A stretch of 29,346 nucleotides of DNA from a bacterium (GTDB lineage Bacteria; Bacteroidota; Bacteroidia; Cytophagales; Thermonemataceae): assembly GCA_025362415.1 (NCBI GenBank), contig JANYGM010000471.1, positions 1-29,346 of the forward strand, in the 5' to 3' direction. Positions 1 through 7,868 of this stretch are shown piece after piece. A program made the translations under genes and the position numbers. Position 1 is the stretch's first letter. Each line of letters starts with the position of its first letter. A model generated the notes under the pieces. The model was not told where the DNA came from. It made no database searches and was given only the letters and a program-made list of their open reading frames with translations.

Positions 1-4
1 AATT

Positions 5-125
5 GTGGTCTGTACCGTAATGCAATGAAGGTCTGACCATAATTCTTTTTAAAACGAACTTACTCTTTATTATTAGTGGTCAGACCTCCGTTCCACTACG
101 GTACAGACCACTAATAACAAAGAGT
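5..125. repeat. Inverted-repeat element, partial MITE-like
   Basis: The 36-bp arm at 5-40 (starting GTGGTCTGTACCGTA) matches the reverse complement of 76-111 at 31 of 36 positions. A second hairpin pairs 62-81 with 106-125 (19 of 20). The two pairings share 76-81 and 106-111, so they cannot both form. The arms are themselves built from GGTCTG-type half sites. No reading frame is present. It looks like a small non-autonomous element or a dispersed palindrome ahead of the lipoprotein gene, and it may extend left of the window. Confidence 0.6.
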
Positions 126-171
126 GTACGGTAACAAATAAAAAACTAACACAAATATAAAAAAAAATGCT

Positions 172-179
172 TAATTTTG
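172..179 (+). promoter_or_regulatory. Candidate Bacteroidota -7 element
   Basis: TAATTTTG fits the TAnnTTTG consensus of Bacteroidota primary promoters and lies about 40 bp before the start of the LEA14-like lipoprotein gene. No convincing -33 TTG is visible, so this is a weak call. Confidence 0.3.
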
Positions 180-218
180 TAAGAAAAATCTTAAAAAGTA
201 AAAAAATCTTAAAAAATT

Positions 219-803
219 ATGAAAAAAATCTCTTATTTTATATTGATTACCTTGGTAGTCGGATTGTCAGTTTCGTGTCGTACTGTACGTGAAATAAAAA
301 ATTTGGCAAAATGTGATTTCCGTATGACAACCACAGAAAACACTAATATTTCAGGTGTAGATGTGCAAAATGTGCAATCTTATGGAGAATTGAATATGCT
401 TGATGTGGCGAAAATCCTTACTGTTTATCAAACAACAAAAGGCGTTCCGCTAGGTATTACCCTAAATGTTGAAGCAAGAAATCCCAATGATAAACTTGCC
501 GCAATGAATTTTATGGAGTGGATAGCCGAAATAGATGGAATGGAAATAGCTAGAGGCGTTTTAGATAAACGCATAGAAGTTGCGCCAAGTGGTGGAACAG
601 CCATTTTCCCTATTAAAATTTCTGCTGATTTGGTGAAGGTTTTTGCTTCAAAGAAAGGACAAGATGCAGCCTCAAAAGGCTTAGGTTTATCTGATAGCAA
701 CAACCGCCCAACACGCCTAACACTCAAAATAAAGCCTTCTATTTCTATTGGAAAGGGGTTTGTCAAATATCCTGGTTATATTAAGCTTAATAAGGACTTT
801 TAA
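219..803 (+). CDS. LEA14-like (LEA type 2 / WHy-domain) lipoprotein
   Basis: This 194-residue protein has a lipoprotein signal: a hydrophobic stretch ending in the lipobox LSVSC with Cys20, so it is probably anchored in the outer or inner membrane facing the periplasm. Residues about 75-135 resemble the LEA type 2/WHy fold: an NPN motif (residues 88-90, within VEARNPND), then a strand ending IDGMEIARGVLDK, then a conserved PSGG turn before the last strands. LEA14-like proteins are linked to desiccation and stress tolerance in plants; the bacterial role is unproven. The gene is single, with repeat DNA upstream and a long perfect hairpin downstream that it shares as terminator with the convergent gene. 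Family assignment is from motif pattern only. Confidence 0.7.
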   Translation: MKKISYFILITLVVGLSVSCRTVREIKNLAKCDFRMTTTENTNISGVDVQNVQSYGELNMLDVAKILTVYQTTKGVPLGITLNVEARNPNDKLAAMNFMEWIAEIDGMEIARGVLDKRIEVAPSGGTAIFPIKISADLVKVFASKKGQDAASKGLGLSDSNNRPTRLTLKIKPSISIGKGFVKYPGYIKLNKDF

Positions 804-824
804 TTTAAGTGAAATAGTGAGTAA

Positions 825-880
825 TGAAAAAGTGAGTAGTGAAATACATTGTGCTTTGTATTTCACTACTCACTTTTTCA
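825..880. terminator. Bidirectional hairpin terminator
   Basis: There is a perfect 23-bp stem (825-847 with 858-880) and a 10-nt loop between two convergent genes ending at 803 and 891. Three more pairs (821-823 with 882-884) follow one mismatch. T and A runs inside the arms give a U-tract in both directions. The stem is long for a simple terminator and could be a dispersed palindrome used as one. Confidence 0.7.
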
Positions 881-890
881 CTACACACTA

Positions 891-1541
891 CTAAAGGTCT
901 TCATAATTACCAAAAGCAAAACTAACACCTGCCATAACAGAAATGACAGAGTTATTAGTGTTTTTTGGTACAGAAAGAATATTACTGCCACTACTAATAT
1001 CTGTAAATCCGTGTGCATAACGAGCATCCATATTGAGCCAAATACCTTTTCCTACACTATAATTGAAACCTAAGCCAATTGTACCACTAACATCACTTGT
1101 AGTGTAATAGTCTTTTGTATCTACTGTAGCAGAACCAATAGTAGTTTTGGCAGAAGATAGAAAGCCAAATTGAGGTCCTACAATCACTTTTGGACGGAAA
1201 GCACTACCAGGTTTGTTGAAATAAAACATCAATAAAACAGGCACTTGGAAGTAATTCACTTTTATTACATCATTACTATTAGATTTTGATTTTGCGCCTT
1301 GTGTGCTATAAAGCACTTGTGCAGTAATACCAAAATTGTCCAAAATACTGTAATTAGCAAAAAGCCCACCAGAAAAACCAGTTTTAAAGCTGTTGTTATC
1401 ATTTCCACGCAAAGTAGAGAAATTTACGCCTACAATAGGTCCAATAGAAAGATTGTTTGCTACGCCATTTGATTTTGCTTTTTGCGCATTAGCCGCAATA
1501 ACACAAATGAGCAATAAAAGAGTTGAGAATGTTTTTTTCAT
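891..1541 (-). CDS. Porin-family outer-membrane beta-barrel protein (OMP_b-brl_2/PorT-like)
   Basis: The 216-residue protein has a signal peptide with cleavage near residue 19 (ANA-Q). The mature part alternates short aromatic strands and polar turns: GPIVGVNFSTLRG, GFSGGLFANYSILDNFGIT, VLYSTQG and, near the end, SVMAGVSFAFG. This pattern is that of the eight-strand OMP_b-brl_2 family common in Bacteroidota, in which the opening GxxxGxNxS strand is typical. Its role is unknown; relatives include PorT, but that specific function is not implied. The gene stands alone, convergent with the LEA14-like gene and divergent from the PagL-like gene. Family is fairly sure, function is not. Confidence 0.75.
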   Translation of the reverse strand: MKKTFSTLLLLICVIAANAQKAKSNGVANNLSIGPIVGVNFSTLRGNDNNSFKTGFSGGLFANYSILDNFGITAQVLYSTQGAKSKSNSNDVIKVNYFQVPVLLMFYFNKPGSAFRPKVIVGPQFGFLSSAKTTIGSATVDTKDYYTTSDVSGTIGLGFNYSVGKGIWLNMDARYAHGFTDISSGSNILSVPKNTNNSVISVMAGVSFAFGNYEDL

Positions 1542-1648
1542 AGTAAAAAATTATTTGTTAAAATTTGTTTATTCGTACTGATGTGTTCTGTACGTTTTAG
1601 CTATACATAAAATAAGTCTTAAAAGTTTCAAAATAGCTTTAATCTTTG

Positions 1649-1656
1649 TAATTTTG
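1649..1656 (+). promoter_or_regulatory. Candidate -7 element of pagL-like gene
   Basis: TAATTTTG matches TAnnTTTG and lies 24 bp upstream of the start codon at 1680. A TTT lies at the expected -33 distance (1626-1628), but TTG is absent. Confidence 0.35.
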
Positions 1657-1679
1657 CAAAATATCTCTAAATAATCTAT

Positions 1680-2804
1680 ATGAAAAAAAATATACGATAT
1701 TTTCTTTTTCTTGTTTTAATATTTTTTTCTATTTCTCTAAAAGCGCAAAAAAAGCCTTTTGAAATAGGTTTTAATACTGATTATGGGTTTATTCTGAAAC
1801 ACACCAAAGGCATTGGACATCTCATCAAGGCGCATCCTTATGGACTTACGGCATCTTTTGGGAAATTGCATTTGGGCAAGCAGGCGTGGCAACAACATTA
1901 TAATTATCCAAAAACACAATATTCTCTTACTTATTTTGATTTTCTAAATCCAATTGTAGGCAAAACTATCTCTGCAAGTGCGAATTTGTTTATTCCTATT
2001 ACCAAAAACAAACAAAAACGTAGTCAAATAGAATTTCATATTGGTACAGGCTTTGTCTATGCCACCAATCCTTTTGATATTGATAAAAATCCACAAAATA
2101 CGGTTTTGAGTAGTAAAATAAGTTATTTGATGCGTGCTGGCTTGCATTATCAGTATAATATCACCAAAAATCTGCAAGTAAAAACATCTTTACAACTCAC
2201 ACACAACTCTAATGCAGCACGTACTTTGCCTAATAATGGTATCAATATTGTTTCTTTGAGTGTGGGAACAGCCTATTTGTTTAATGCGGAAAATGTCGTT
2301 TATCAAAAACAAAATCCAACAATATTTGAAAAAAAATGGCATTTGCAGACTGTTGTGGCACTTAGTCCAATAGAAACTTTTATCAATCAAGGTAAAAAAG
2401 ATTGGGTCGTTAATTGGGGACTTTATCTAGCAAAAGATGTAAATAAAATGCTTAGAATGAGTATTGGTACAGATATTTCTTGGAATGAAGGCATCAAACG
2501 ACAAATTGAAAAGAAATTTCTTTTACCTACTGATACACGTCCAGACTACCGCAGGGCAGGTCTTGTGGTGGGTGGAGAACTATTTTTTGGAAAAATGAGC
2601 CTACAAACACAATTTGGATATTATTTTTATAGACCTTTTCCCTCTCGTACAGACCAACCTTTTTATCAGCGTTATGGTTTGCGTTATTATGTTTGGGAAG
2701 GAATTTATACTGCTATTTTGCTAAAAACCCACGCTGCCATTGCAGAAAGCGTGGAATTTAGTTTGGGATATAATTTTACGTTTAAGAAAAAGCTAAGAAA
2801 ATAG
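1680..2804 (+). CDS. Acyloxyacyl hydrolase / PagL-like lipid A 3-O-deacylase
   Basis: The 374-residue protein has a signal peptide (cleavage near AQ at residue 23) and many amphipathic strands. The PagL-type active-site region is at residues 174-189: T-H175-N-S177-N, then a PNNGIN turn. His and Ser correspond to the PagL catalytic pair that removes the 3-O-linked acyl chain from lipid A in the outer membrane. I could not place the third catalytic residue (Glu in PagL); Asn189 lies about where it would be. The protein is roughly twice the size of PagL, and a second beta-rich half (about 215-374) holds further strands; this length is usual for Bacteroidota proteins annotated acyloxyacyl hydrolase. 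It is monocistronic. Substrate specificity is inferred. Confidence 0.7.
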   Translation: MKKNIRYFLFLVLIFFSISLKAQKKPFEIGFNTDYGFILKHTKGIGHLIKAHPYGLTASFGKLHLGKQAWQQHYNYPKTQYSLTYFDFLNPIVGKTISASANLFIPITKNKQKRSQIEFHIGTGFVYATNPFDIDKNPQNTVLSSKISYLMRAGLHYQYNITKNLQVKTSLQLTHNSNAARTLPNNGINIVSLSVGTAYLFNAENVVYQKQNPTIFEKKWHLQTVVALSPIETFINQGKKDWVVNWGLYLAKDVNKMLRMSIGTDISWNEGIKRQIEKKFLLPTDTRPDYRRAGLVVGGELFFGKMSLQTQFGYYFYRPFPSRTDQPFYQRYGLRYYVWEGIYTAILLKTHAAIAESVEFSLGYNFTFKKKLRK

Positions 2805-2886
2805 TAAATTTTCAGTTTTTTTGTGACGTTAGCAATGAAAATAACTTAATAATCAAGGTTTTACTTTGTTCCTCCTAATCTTCTAG

Positions 2887-3852
2887 TTATTCGTTTATTT
2901 TGGTGATTTTAAAATCTATTCTACGGTTTTTGGCACGGTTAAATTCACTATCATTCTTAACAGTGGGCTTGGTATCTCCAAAACCTAAGTGTTTGAGTCG
3001 TGCGCTACTGATGCCTTTTTCTACCAAATAATCATAAACAATTTTTGCTCGTTGCTCCGAAATAGCCTGATTTTGTTGCGCATAACCAACATTATCAGTA
3101 TGTCCTTCCAAAATACCCGAAATATCTGTATTAGTATTCAGAAAACGTACCAAATGGTCAAGTTCTGTTTTGGCACTTGGCGACAAAACAAGGCTTCCTG
3201 CATCAAAAACTACATCTTTCAAGATAAATTCTTCTCCTTTATAATGCTTACTTTTTTCCCAATCTTCTGCATCAACTGCTACAATTTCAGTATTAACTTT
3301 TTCGTGTAGATTTTTATTTTTCTTAAAAAAGTAGAAATAAATACCACCTAAAATAGCTCCTGTCCAAAGCAATTTTCTTATGGATTTCCAGAGAAAAGCC
3401 CTTGTATCAGCACTCAAAAGAGGTTTATTCTTTTCTTTTTTGAGTAAACTAATGATATTTGCTGCTCCGTCATGTGAGGGATATATTTCTAAACATTTTT
3501 CTGCATATTCAATGGCTTGTGATTTGCTGCTATTACGCTGTTTCTCTTTCCAAAGACCATAATTGGCATCTGCACACAAATAAAGCACATTTGCATCATT
3601 AGGGTTTAGTAAAAGTGCGTTTGTAAACTCTTCAAGAGCATCTTCATAATTATTATGACGCAAATGATTTTGACCTCTGTTGCTAAATTCTCTAAATTCT
3701 TTGAGAAGTTCGTCCCATTCTTCTTCCGAAATCATTAGTTCTAAGGCACGAGAACGCACTTTTTCATCTGTAATAAGCGGATTTTCGTCATCTTCCTTTA
3801 GTTTTAAAACTTTATTGACGTATTCTATATGTATTTTTTGAGGCTTGCTCAT
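2887..3852 (-). CDS. TPR protein with single membrane span and C-terminal OmpA domain
   Basis: The 321 residues fall into three parts. Residues 50-140 are helical with TPR character (NNYEDALEEFTNALLLNPND). A single hydrophobic segment lies at about 160-176, with basic residues on both sides. Residues 207-318 form an OmpA/MotB peptidoglycan-binding domain, with EGHTDNVG (249-256; Asp253), EQRA (Arg268) and GFGDTKP followed by NRAKNRRIDF. There is no signal peptide, so the likely topology is cytoplasmic TPR, inner-membrane anchor and periplasmic OmpA domain gripping peptidoglycan. The gene is alone, divergent from the cryptochrome, and its upstream region contains a palindromic element. A structural or scaffold role is inferred. 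Confidence 0.85.
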   Translation of the reverse strand: MSKPQKIHIEYVNKVLKLKEDDENPLITDEKVRSRALELMISEEEWDELLKEFREFSNRGQNHLRHNNYEDALEEFTNALLLNPNDANVLYLCADANYGLWKEKQRNSSKSQAIEYAEKCLEIYPSHDGAANIISLLKKEKNKPLLSADTRAFLWKSIRKLLWTGAILGGIYFYFFKKNKNLHEKVNTEIVAVDAEDWEKSKHYKGEEFILKDVVFDAGSLVLSPSAKTELDHLVRFLNTNTDISGILEGHTDNVGYAQQNQAISEQRAKIVYDYLVEKGISSARLKHLGFGDTKPTVKNDSEFNRAKNRRIDFKITKINE

Positions 3853-3886
3853 TGTGTTTTTATTTTCTAAGTTTCTTTACATTTTT

Positions 3887-4009
3887 TAGGACTTACGCAA
3901 AACCTATTAAAAACCACCCCTAACCCCTCCTAAAAAGGAGGGGGACAAACTCCCCACCTTCCTAAGGAGGGGCAGGGGGTGGTTATAGAACTTTTTTGCG
4001 TAAGTCCTA
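3887..4009. repeat. 123-bp palindromic MITE/REP-like element
   Basis: The ends are perfect 16-bp inverted repeats, TAGGACTTACGCAAAA at 3887-3902 and its complement at 3994-4009. A nested arm at 3912-3931 pairs imperfectly with 3965-3984 (AACCACCCC and CCCCTCCT blocks), and smaller hairpins lie inside. It has no coding capacity. GGACTTACGCA ends resemble small mobile palindromes I recall from bacterial genomes (from memory, not searched). It sits between the divergent ompA-like and cryptochrome genes and would form a very strong hairpin in the leader of the former. Confidence 0.8.
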
Positions 4010-4030
4010 TTTTTATCAAAAATAATAAAG

Positions 4031-4038
4031 CAAATATA
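4031..4038 (-). promoter_or_regulatory. Candidate -7 element facing the TPR-OmpA gene
   Basis: CAAATATA on the plus strand reads TATATTTG on the minus strand, fitting TAnnTTTG. It lies about 180 bp upstream of the start at 3852, with the palindromic element in between. No -33 box is recognised. Confidence 0.3.
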
Positions 4039-4130
4039 CATTTTTTTGTGTTTTATTTAGAATAATTCAGCATAAAACTAAAAAATAGTGTTTTCTAAAA
4101 ACATATTTTTATACATAAAGTTATTAAAGT

Positions 4131-5573
4131 ATGAAAAATAAGAATGCTATTGTTTGGCTTAGAAATGAGCTTCGTTTGCACGACAACGAACCTTTGGTGC
4201 GTGCCACACAAAAATTTGAGCAAGTTTTTGTGGTATATTGCTTAGATAAACGTATGTTTGAAAAAACAAGTTTAGGCTTTCTAAAAACTGATTATTTTAG
4301 AGCAAAGTTTTTGCTAGAAAGTTTGCAGGATTTACGGCAAAACCTACGTAAAATAGGCGGAGAACTTATTATGCGTATAGGAAACCCAGAGGAAATAATA
4401 CCACAACTTGTTGCCTCTTTTTCTGTTGATGCCGTTTATTGTGGCTATGAAGTTACTGCAGAAGAAATCAATATAGAGAAAAAAATAGAGAAAGCACTTT
4501 TTGCTAATGGCGTTACTTTGGAGCGTTTTTGGGGTGCAACACTTTATCATCTTGATGATTTGCCTTTTGCGACTACACACATTCCTGATGTTTATACAGA
4601 ATTTAGGAAAAATGTAGAAAAAGGAACAAAGATACGCCCTACATTTCCTGCACCTATAAAGTTGAGTAAACCACAAAATTTTAATATTGGAGAAATTCCA
4701 ACGCTCAAAGAACTTGGTTTTGAGCCTTTGGAAGCAGATAATAGAAGTGTTTTAGCTTTTGAAGGTGGAGAAACCGCAGCCTTAAAACGGCTAGATGATT
4801 ATCTTTGGAAAAATGATTTACTTCGTGTTTACAAGGAAACCAGAAATGGGCTTTTGGGTGCAGATTATTCTTCCAAATTTTCTGCTTGGCTAGCTTTGGG
4901 CTGCATTTCTCCAAGAAAAATCTATGAAGAAATAAAAAAATATGAACGACAACGCATCAAAAATGATTCTACTTATTGGCTGATTTTTGAGCTAATTTGG
5001 CGAGATTATTTCCGTTTTGTAGCTAAAAAATATGGTGCAAAAATCTTTTCTTTGGAAGGAACAGGCAAAAAACTACTTCCTAAATTTTCTGAAAACAAAA
5101 CTTTTTTTGAAAAGTGGGCAAATGGACAAACAGGCGTGCCTTTTATTGATGCAAATATGATAGAACTTAATCAAACGGGTTTTATGTCAAACAGAGGACG
5201 GCAAAATGTAGCCAGCTTTTTAGTGAAAGATATGAAAATTAGTTGGATTTGGGGAGCAATGTATTTTGAGAGTAAACTCATTGATTATGATGTATGTAGC
5301 AACTGGTGCAACTGGAATTATGTGGCTGGTGTAGGCAACGACCCACGAGAAGACCGTTATTTTAATATTCTTAGGCAAGCAAAAAATTATGATGCCAAAG
5401 GAGAATATGTAAAATATTGGTTGCCACAACTAAATATGCTCCCAAATACACTTATACATACTGCAGGCGCACTTTCTAACGCAGAACAACGCCAATATGA
5501 CATAAAACTAGGCGTAGATTATCCTGCTACTATTGTCGGTTATGAGCGTTGGGCAGAAAAAGAACGCTACTAG
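4131..5573 (+). CDS. DASH-family cryptochrome / photolyase
   Basis: The 480-residue flavoprotein has an N-terminal alpha/beta photolyase domain (WLRNELRLHDNEPL at 9-22) and a C-terminal FAD-binding domain. DASH hallmarks are DDLPF with PDVYTEFRK (142-160), RDYFRFVAKKYG (291-302), GFMSNRGRQNVASFL (350-364), and DYDVCSNWCNWNYVAGVGND (385-404) followed by FNI. These proteins bind FAD and usually methenyltetrahydrofolate and repair UV-made cyclobutane dimers, chiefly in single-stranded or looped DNA, using blue light. Length is normal. The start at 4131 is followed directly by the first beta strand. It is monocistronic with a hairpin terminator shared with the peptidase gene. Photolyase-versus-signalling role cannot be told from sequence. 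Confidence 0.93.
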   Translation: MKNKNAIVWLRNELRLHDNEPLVRATQKFEQVFVVYCLDKRMFEKTSLGFLKTDYFRAKFLLESLQDLRQNLRKIGGELIMRIGNPEEIIPQLVASFSVDAVYCGYEVTAEEINIEKKIEKALFANGVTLERFWGATLYHLDDLPFATTHIPDVYTEFRKNVEKGTKIRPTFPAPIKLSKPQNFNIGEIPTLKELGFEPLEADNRSVLAFEGGETAALKRLDDYLWKNDLLRVYKETRNGLLGADYSSKFSAWLALGCISPRKIYEEIKKYERQRIKNDSTYWLIFELIWRDYFRFVAKKYGAKIFSLEGTGKKLLPKFSENKTFFEKWANGQTGVPFIDANMIELNQTGFMSNRGRQNVASFLVKDMKISWIWGAMYFESKLIDYDVCSNWCNWNYVAGVGNDPREDRYFNILRQAKNYDAKGEYVKYWLPQLNMLPNTLIHTAGALSNAEQRQYDIKLGVDYPATIVGYERWAEKERY

Positions 5574-5622
5574 CAAATTTATTTTGAAAAAATAGTTACC
5601 TAAATTTTAATCCAAATAAAAA

Positions 5623-5658
5623 AAATTACGAATGATAAAAATCTATCATTCGTAATTT
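5623..5658. terminator. Bidirectional hairpin terminator
   Basis: A perfect 15-bp stem (5623-5637 with 5644-5658) and 6-nt loop lie between the convergent cryptochrome and M1 peptidase genes. The arms begin and end with A/T runs, so they give U-tracts on both strands. Confidence 0.75.
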
Positions 5659-5681
5659 GTAATTTTTAATTCGTAATTGAA
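5654..5681. repeat. Heptameric AATTNNN tract (4 units)
   Basis: Units AATTTGT, AATTTTT, AATTCGT and AATTGAA follow each other without gap and end one base before the stop codon of the minus-strand peptidase gene. It belongs to the same kind of tract seen at 9673, 21077 and 22926. The first unit overlaps the terminator arm. Confidence 0.55.
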
Positions 5682-7655
5682 TTAAAGTACTTTATAAACA
5701 TCATTTTTTGAGTCAATATCAGGCATTTGTTTGTCTGGGTCAAGCTCAAAAGAAACAATTTTTTTAGCACTTTTAAACAAAATATCTTTTTTGTTTCCTT
5801 TTTGCCAAATCTCTACAGGTAGTTTTATACGTGTTTTTTTGCCGTCAGTATCAGTTCCTTCAATAATAACGGGCATCAAAACTGCACCATTATTTTCTAG
5901 TGTAACTGTGTAACCATTTTTTTCATTCTCTTCAACTTTCGTAATTCCTTGTTCAATGTTGCCAGTTCCATAAAACCAACCTTTCCAAAACCAGTCTAGC
6001 TCATCACCAGCAGCATTTTCCATTGCATTAAAGAAATCAGTAGGTTGTGGGTGCTTAAACGCCCAACGCTTAATATAATTGCGGAACGCATAATCAAAAC
6101 GCTCTTTTCCCAAAATATATTCACGTAGCATAATCATTCCTATTGCAGGTTTGTAGTATGCCGTTACGCCCAAATTGTTGTCTTGTACAATATCAGGATA
6201 AGTATTGATGCCTTCTCTATTACCAGCAACAAGGAAACCAGTTAAATTACGCATATTTTTGAACGGTTGCGTTTTTCCATATTCACCATTATTAAACTCC
6301 ATTGTAGAATAATAATTGATAAAAGTATTAAAACCTTCGTCCATCCAAGGATACAAACGCTCATTTGTGCCGACAATCATAGGAAACCAGTTGTGTCCAA
6401 ATTCGTGGTCTGTAACGCCCCAAAGTCCAGCACCAGTATCTTTCCAATCACAAAAATTAAGTCCAGGATACTCCATACCGCCACAAATGCTTGCCAAATT
6501 AACGGCAACGGGATAAGGAAATTCATACCACATTTTAGAATAATGTTCAATAGAGGCTTTGCTATATTCTGTAGAACGCTCCCAACCTGACTTCTCACCA
6601 CTTCCTGTACCAATTCCTTCTTTTGTATAACCAGAAATAGCCAAACATTTTTTCTTGCTAGGCAAATTAATACGAGCAGCATCAACTGCAAAAGCAGAAG
6701 AACAACCAAAAGCGGCATCTCTTGCATTCAAAATTTTGAAATGCCAAGTAATTTTGCCATCTTTTCCTGCAGGACGAGAAGAAGAAGTATTTGCGTCTTT
6801 TTCAGCAATAATAGTAACGGCTTTGTCGCTTGTTTCTGCTTGTTTCCACGCTGCTACTTGTGCAGGCGTGTAGCAATCAGCAGGATTTAGCAAATCACCA
6901 GACCCTAAAACTACTTGTTTGTTTGAAGTAGTGATTTTGTATTCCAAATCTCCATATTCCAAATAAAACTCACCAGAACCTAAATAAGGCTCTGTATTCC
7001 AACCTTTTATGTCATCATACACACACGCACGAGGATACCATTGTGCATAAGAATAAACCCAACCTTTTTCACCCAAAACACGTCCCATACGGTCAGAGCC
7101 TTTTTCTGGTGTAAAAAATGAGTAAGTAATTTCAATTTCTACTTTTCCGCCTTTTGCTTTCAAAGGTGCATCTAAAATCACTTGAATACGAGTATCAGTA
7201 ATGATATATTTTGCATCAGTAAACGTAGCCGTTTTGCTTGCATCTTTGCCTGCACCCTTTATTTTTACAGATTTAAGGATATTTCCTTCTGTAGAACTAC
7301 CTGTATTACGACTTCCTTTTACGTTTTGTACAAGCGTACCACGAGAGTCTTCTTTGAATTTATTTTGCTCCAACTGCAACCAAACAAAATCCAAAGCATC
7401 AGGACTATTGTTGGTATAAGTTAGTTTACTTGTGGCTGTGAGCGTATGTTTTGCATCATCTAATTCTGCTACAATGTTGTAATCAGCACGGTTTTGCCAA
7501 TATTGTTCACCTGGAACACCCAGCGCAGAACGCATTGGCGTAGCACGGAAATCATTGATAAGGTCAAACTTAGACTGATTATTTTCACGTTGCGCAAATG
7601 CTTCAAGCGAGAAAATAGTTGCCAAAGATGCCATCAAAATTGTTATTTTCTTCAT
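5682..7655 (-). CDS. M1-family zinc metallopeptidase, secreted
   Basis: The 657-residue protein has a signal peptide (cleavage near AFA-Q, residue 21) and is predicted to be exported. The gluzincin aminopeptidase core is clear: exopeptidase-type GGMEYP at 392-397 and the zinc site HEFGH at 417-421 with the third ligand Glu440 in MDEGF, i.e. HExxH-x18-E. An N-terminal beta-sandwich domain precedes the catalytic domain. The C-terminal 100 residues are a beta-rich extension (VTLENNGAVLMPVIIEG) instead of the long ERAP1-like domain. It probably trims peptides in the periplasm or outside. The gene stands alone, divergent from the following lipoprotein gene. Family is certain, substrate unknown. 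Confidence 0.92.
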   Translation of the reverse strand: MKKITILMASLATIFSLEAFAQRENNQSKFDLINDFRATPMRSALGVPGEQYWQNRADYNIVAELDDAKHTLTATSKLTYTNNSPDALDFVWLQLEQNKFKEDSRGTLVQNVKGSRNTGSSTEGNILKSVKIKGAGKDASKTATFTDAKYIITDTRIQVILDAPLKAKGGKVEIEITYSFFTPEKGSDRMGRVLGEKGWVYSYAQWYPRACVYDDIKGWNTEPYLGSGEFYLEYGDLEYKITTSNKQVVLGSGDLLNPADCYTPAQVAAWKQAETSDKAVTIIAEKDANTSSSRPAGKDGKITWHFKILNARDAAFGCSSAFAVDAARINLPSKKKCLAISGYTKEGIGTGSGEKSGWERSTEYSKASIEHYSKMWYEFPYPVAVNLASICGGMEYPGLNFCDWKDTGAGLWGVTDHEFGHNWFPMIVGTNERLYPWMDEGFNTFINYYSTMEFNNGEYGKTQPFKNMRNLTGFLVAGNREGINTYPDIVQDNNLGVTAYYKPAIGMIMLREYILGKERFDYAFRNYIKRWAFKHPQPTDFFNAMENAAGDELDWFWKGWFYGTGNIEQGITKVEENEKNGYTVTLENNGAVLMPVIIEGTDTDGKKTRIKLPVEIWQKGNKKDILFKSAKKIVSFELDPDKQMPDIDSKNDVYKVL

Positions 7656-7713
7656 TTTGATAAATTATTTTGGGATATTTTTTTAAAATTTCATTAAGTC
7701 TTTTATAACGCCA

Positions 7714-7721
7714 CAAATTTA
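7714..7721 (-). promoter_or_regulatory. Candidate -7 element of M1 peptidase gene
   Basis: CAAATTTA on the plus strand reads TAAATTTG on the minus strand, about 60 bp before the start at 7655. It fits TAnnTTTG; no clear -33 box is seen. Confidence 0.35.
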
Positions 7722-7868
7722 GAAATATTATCTTAATTCTAAGATTTTTTATTTTTTGTTAAATCTTGGTATATTTAGAAAACAAAACACAAAGAAAAAT
7801 AGTTATAACATTAGCACTATATTTGGTATATTCCACTAAAATTAATCAACTAATATCAATCCGTTTTT

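Noticed and set aside
849..1073. Plus-strand 74-codon frame over the end of the OMP gene
   Set aside because: It starts inside the terminator hairpin and runs antisense to a signal-peptide-bearing barrel gene.
2805..2886. Search for a terminator between the convergent PagL-like and TPR-OmpA genes
   Set aside because: No stable hairpin with a T run was found in this 82-bp spacer.
6267..6873. Open frames on the plus strand inside the M1 peptidase gene
   Set aside because: They overlap the catalytic coding region on the other strand and show no protein character.
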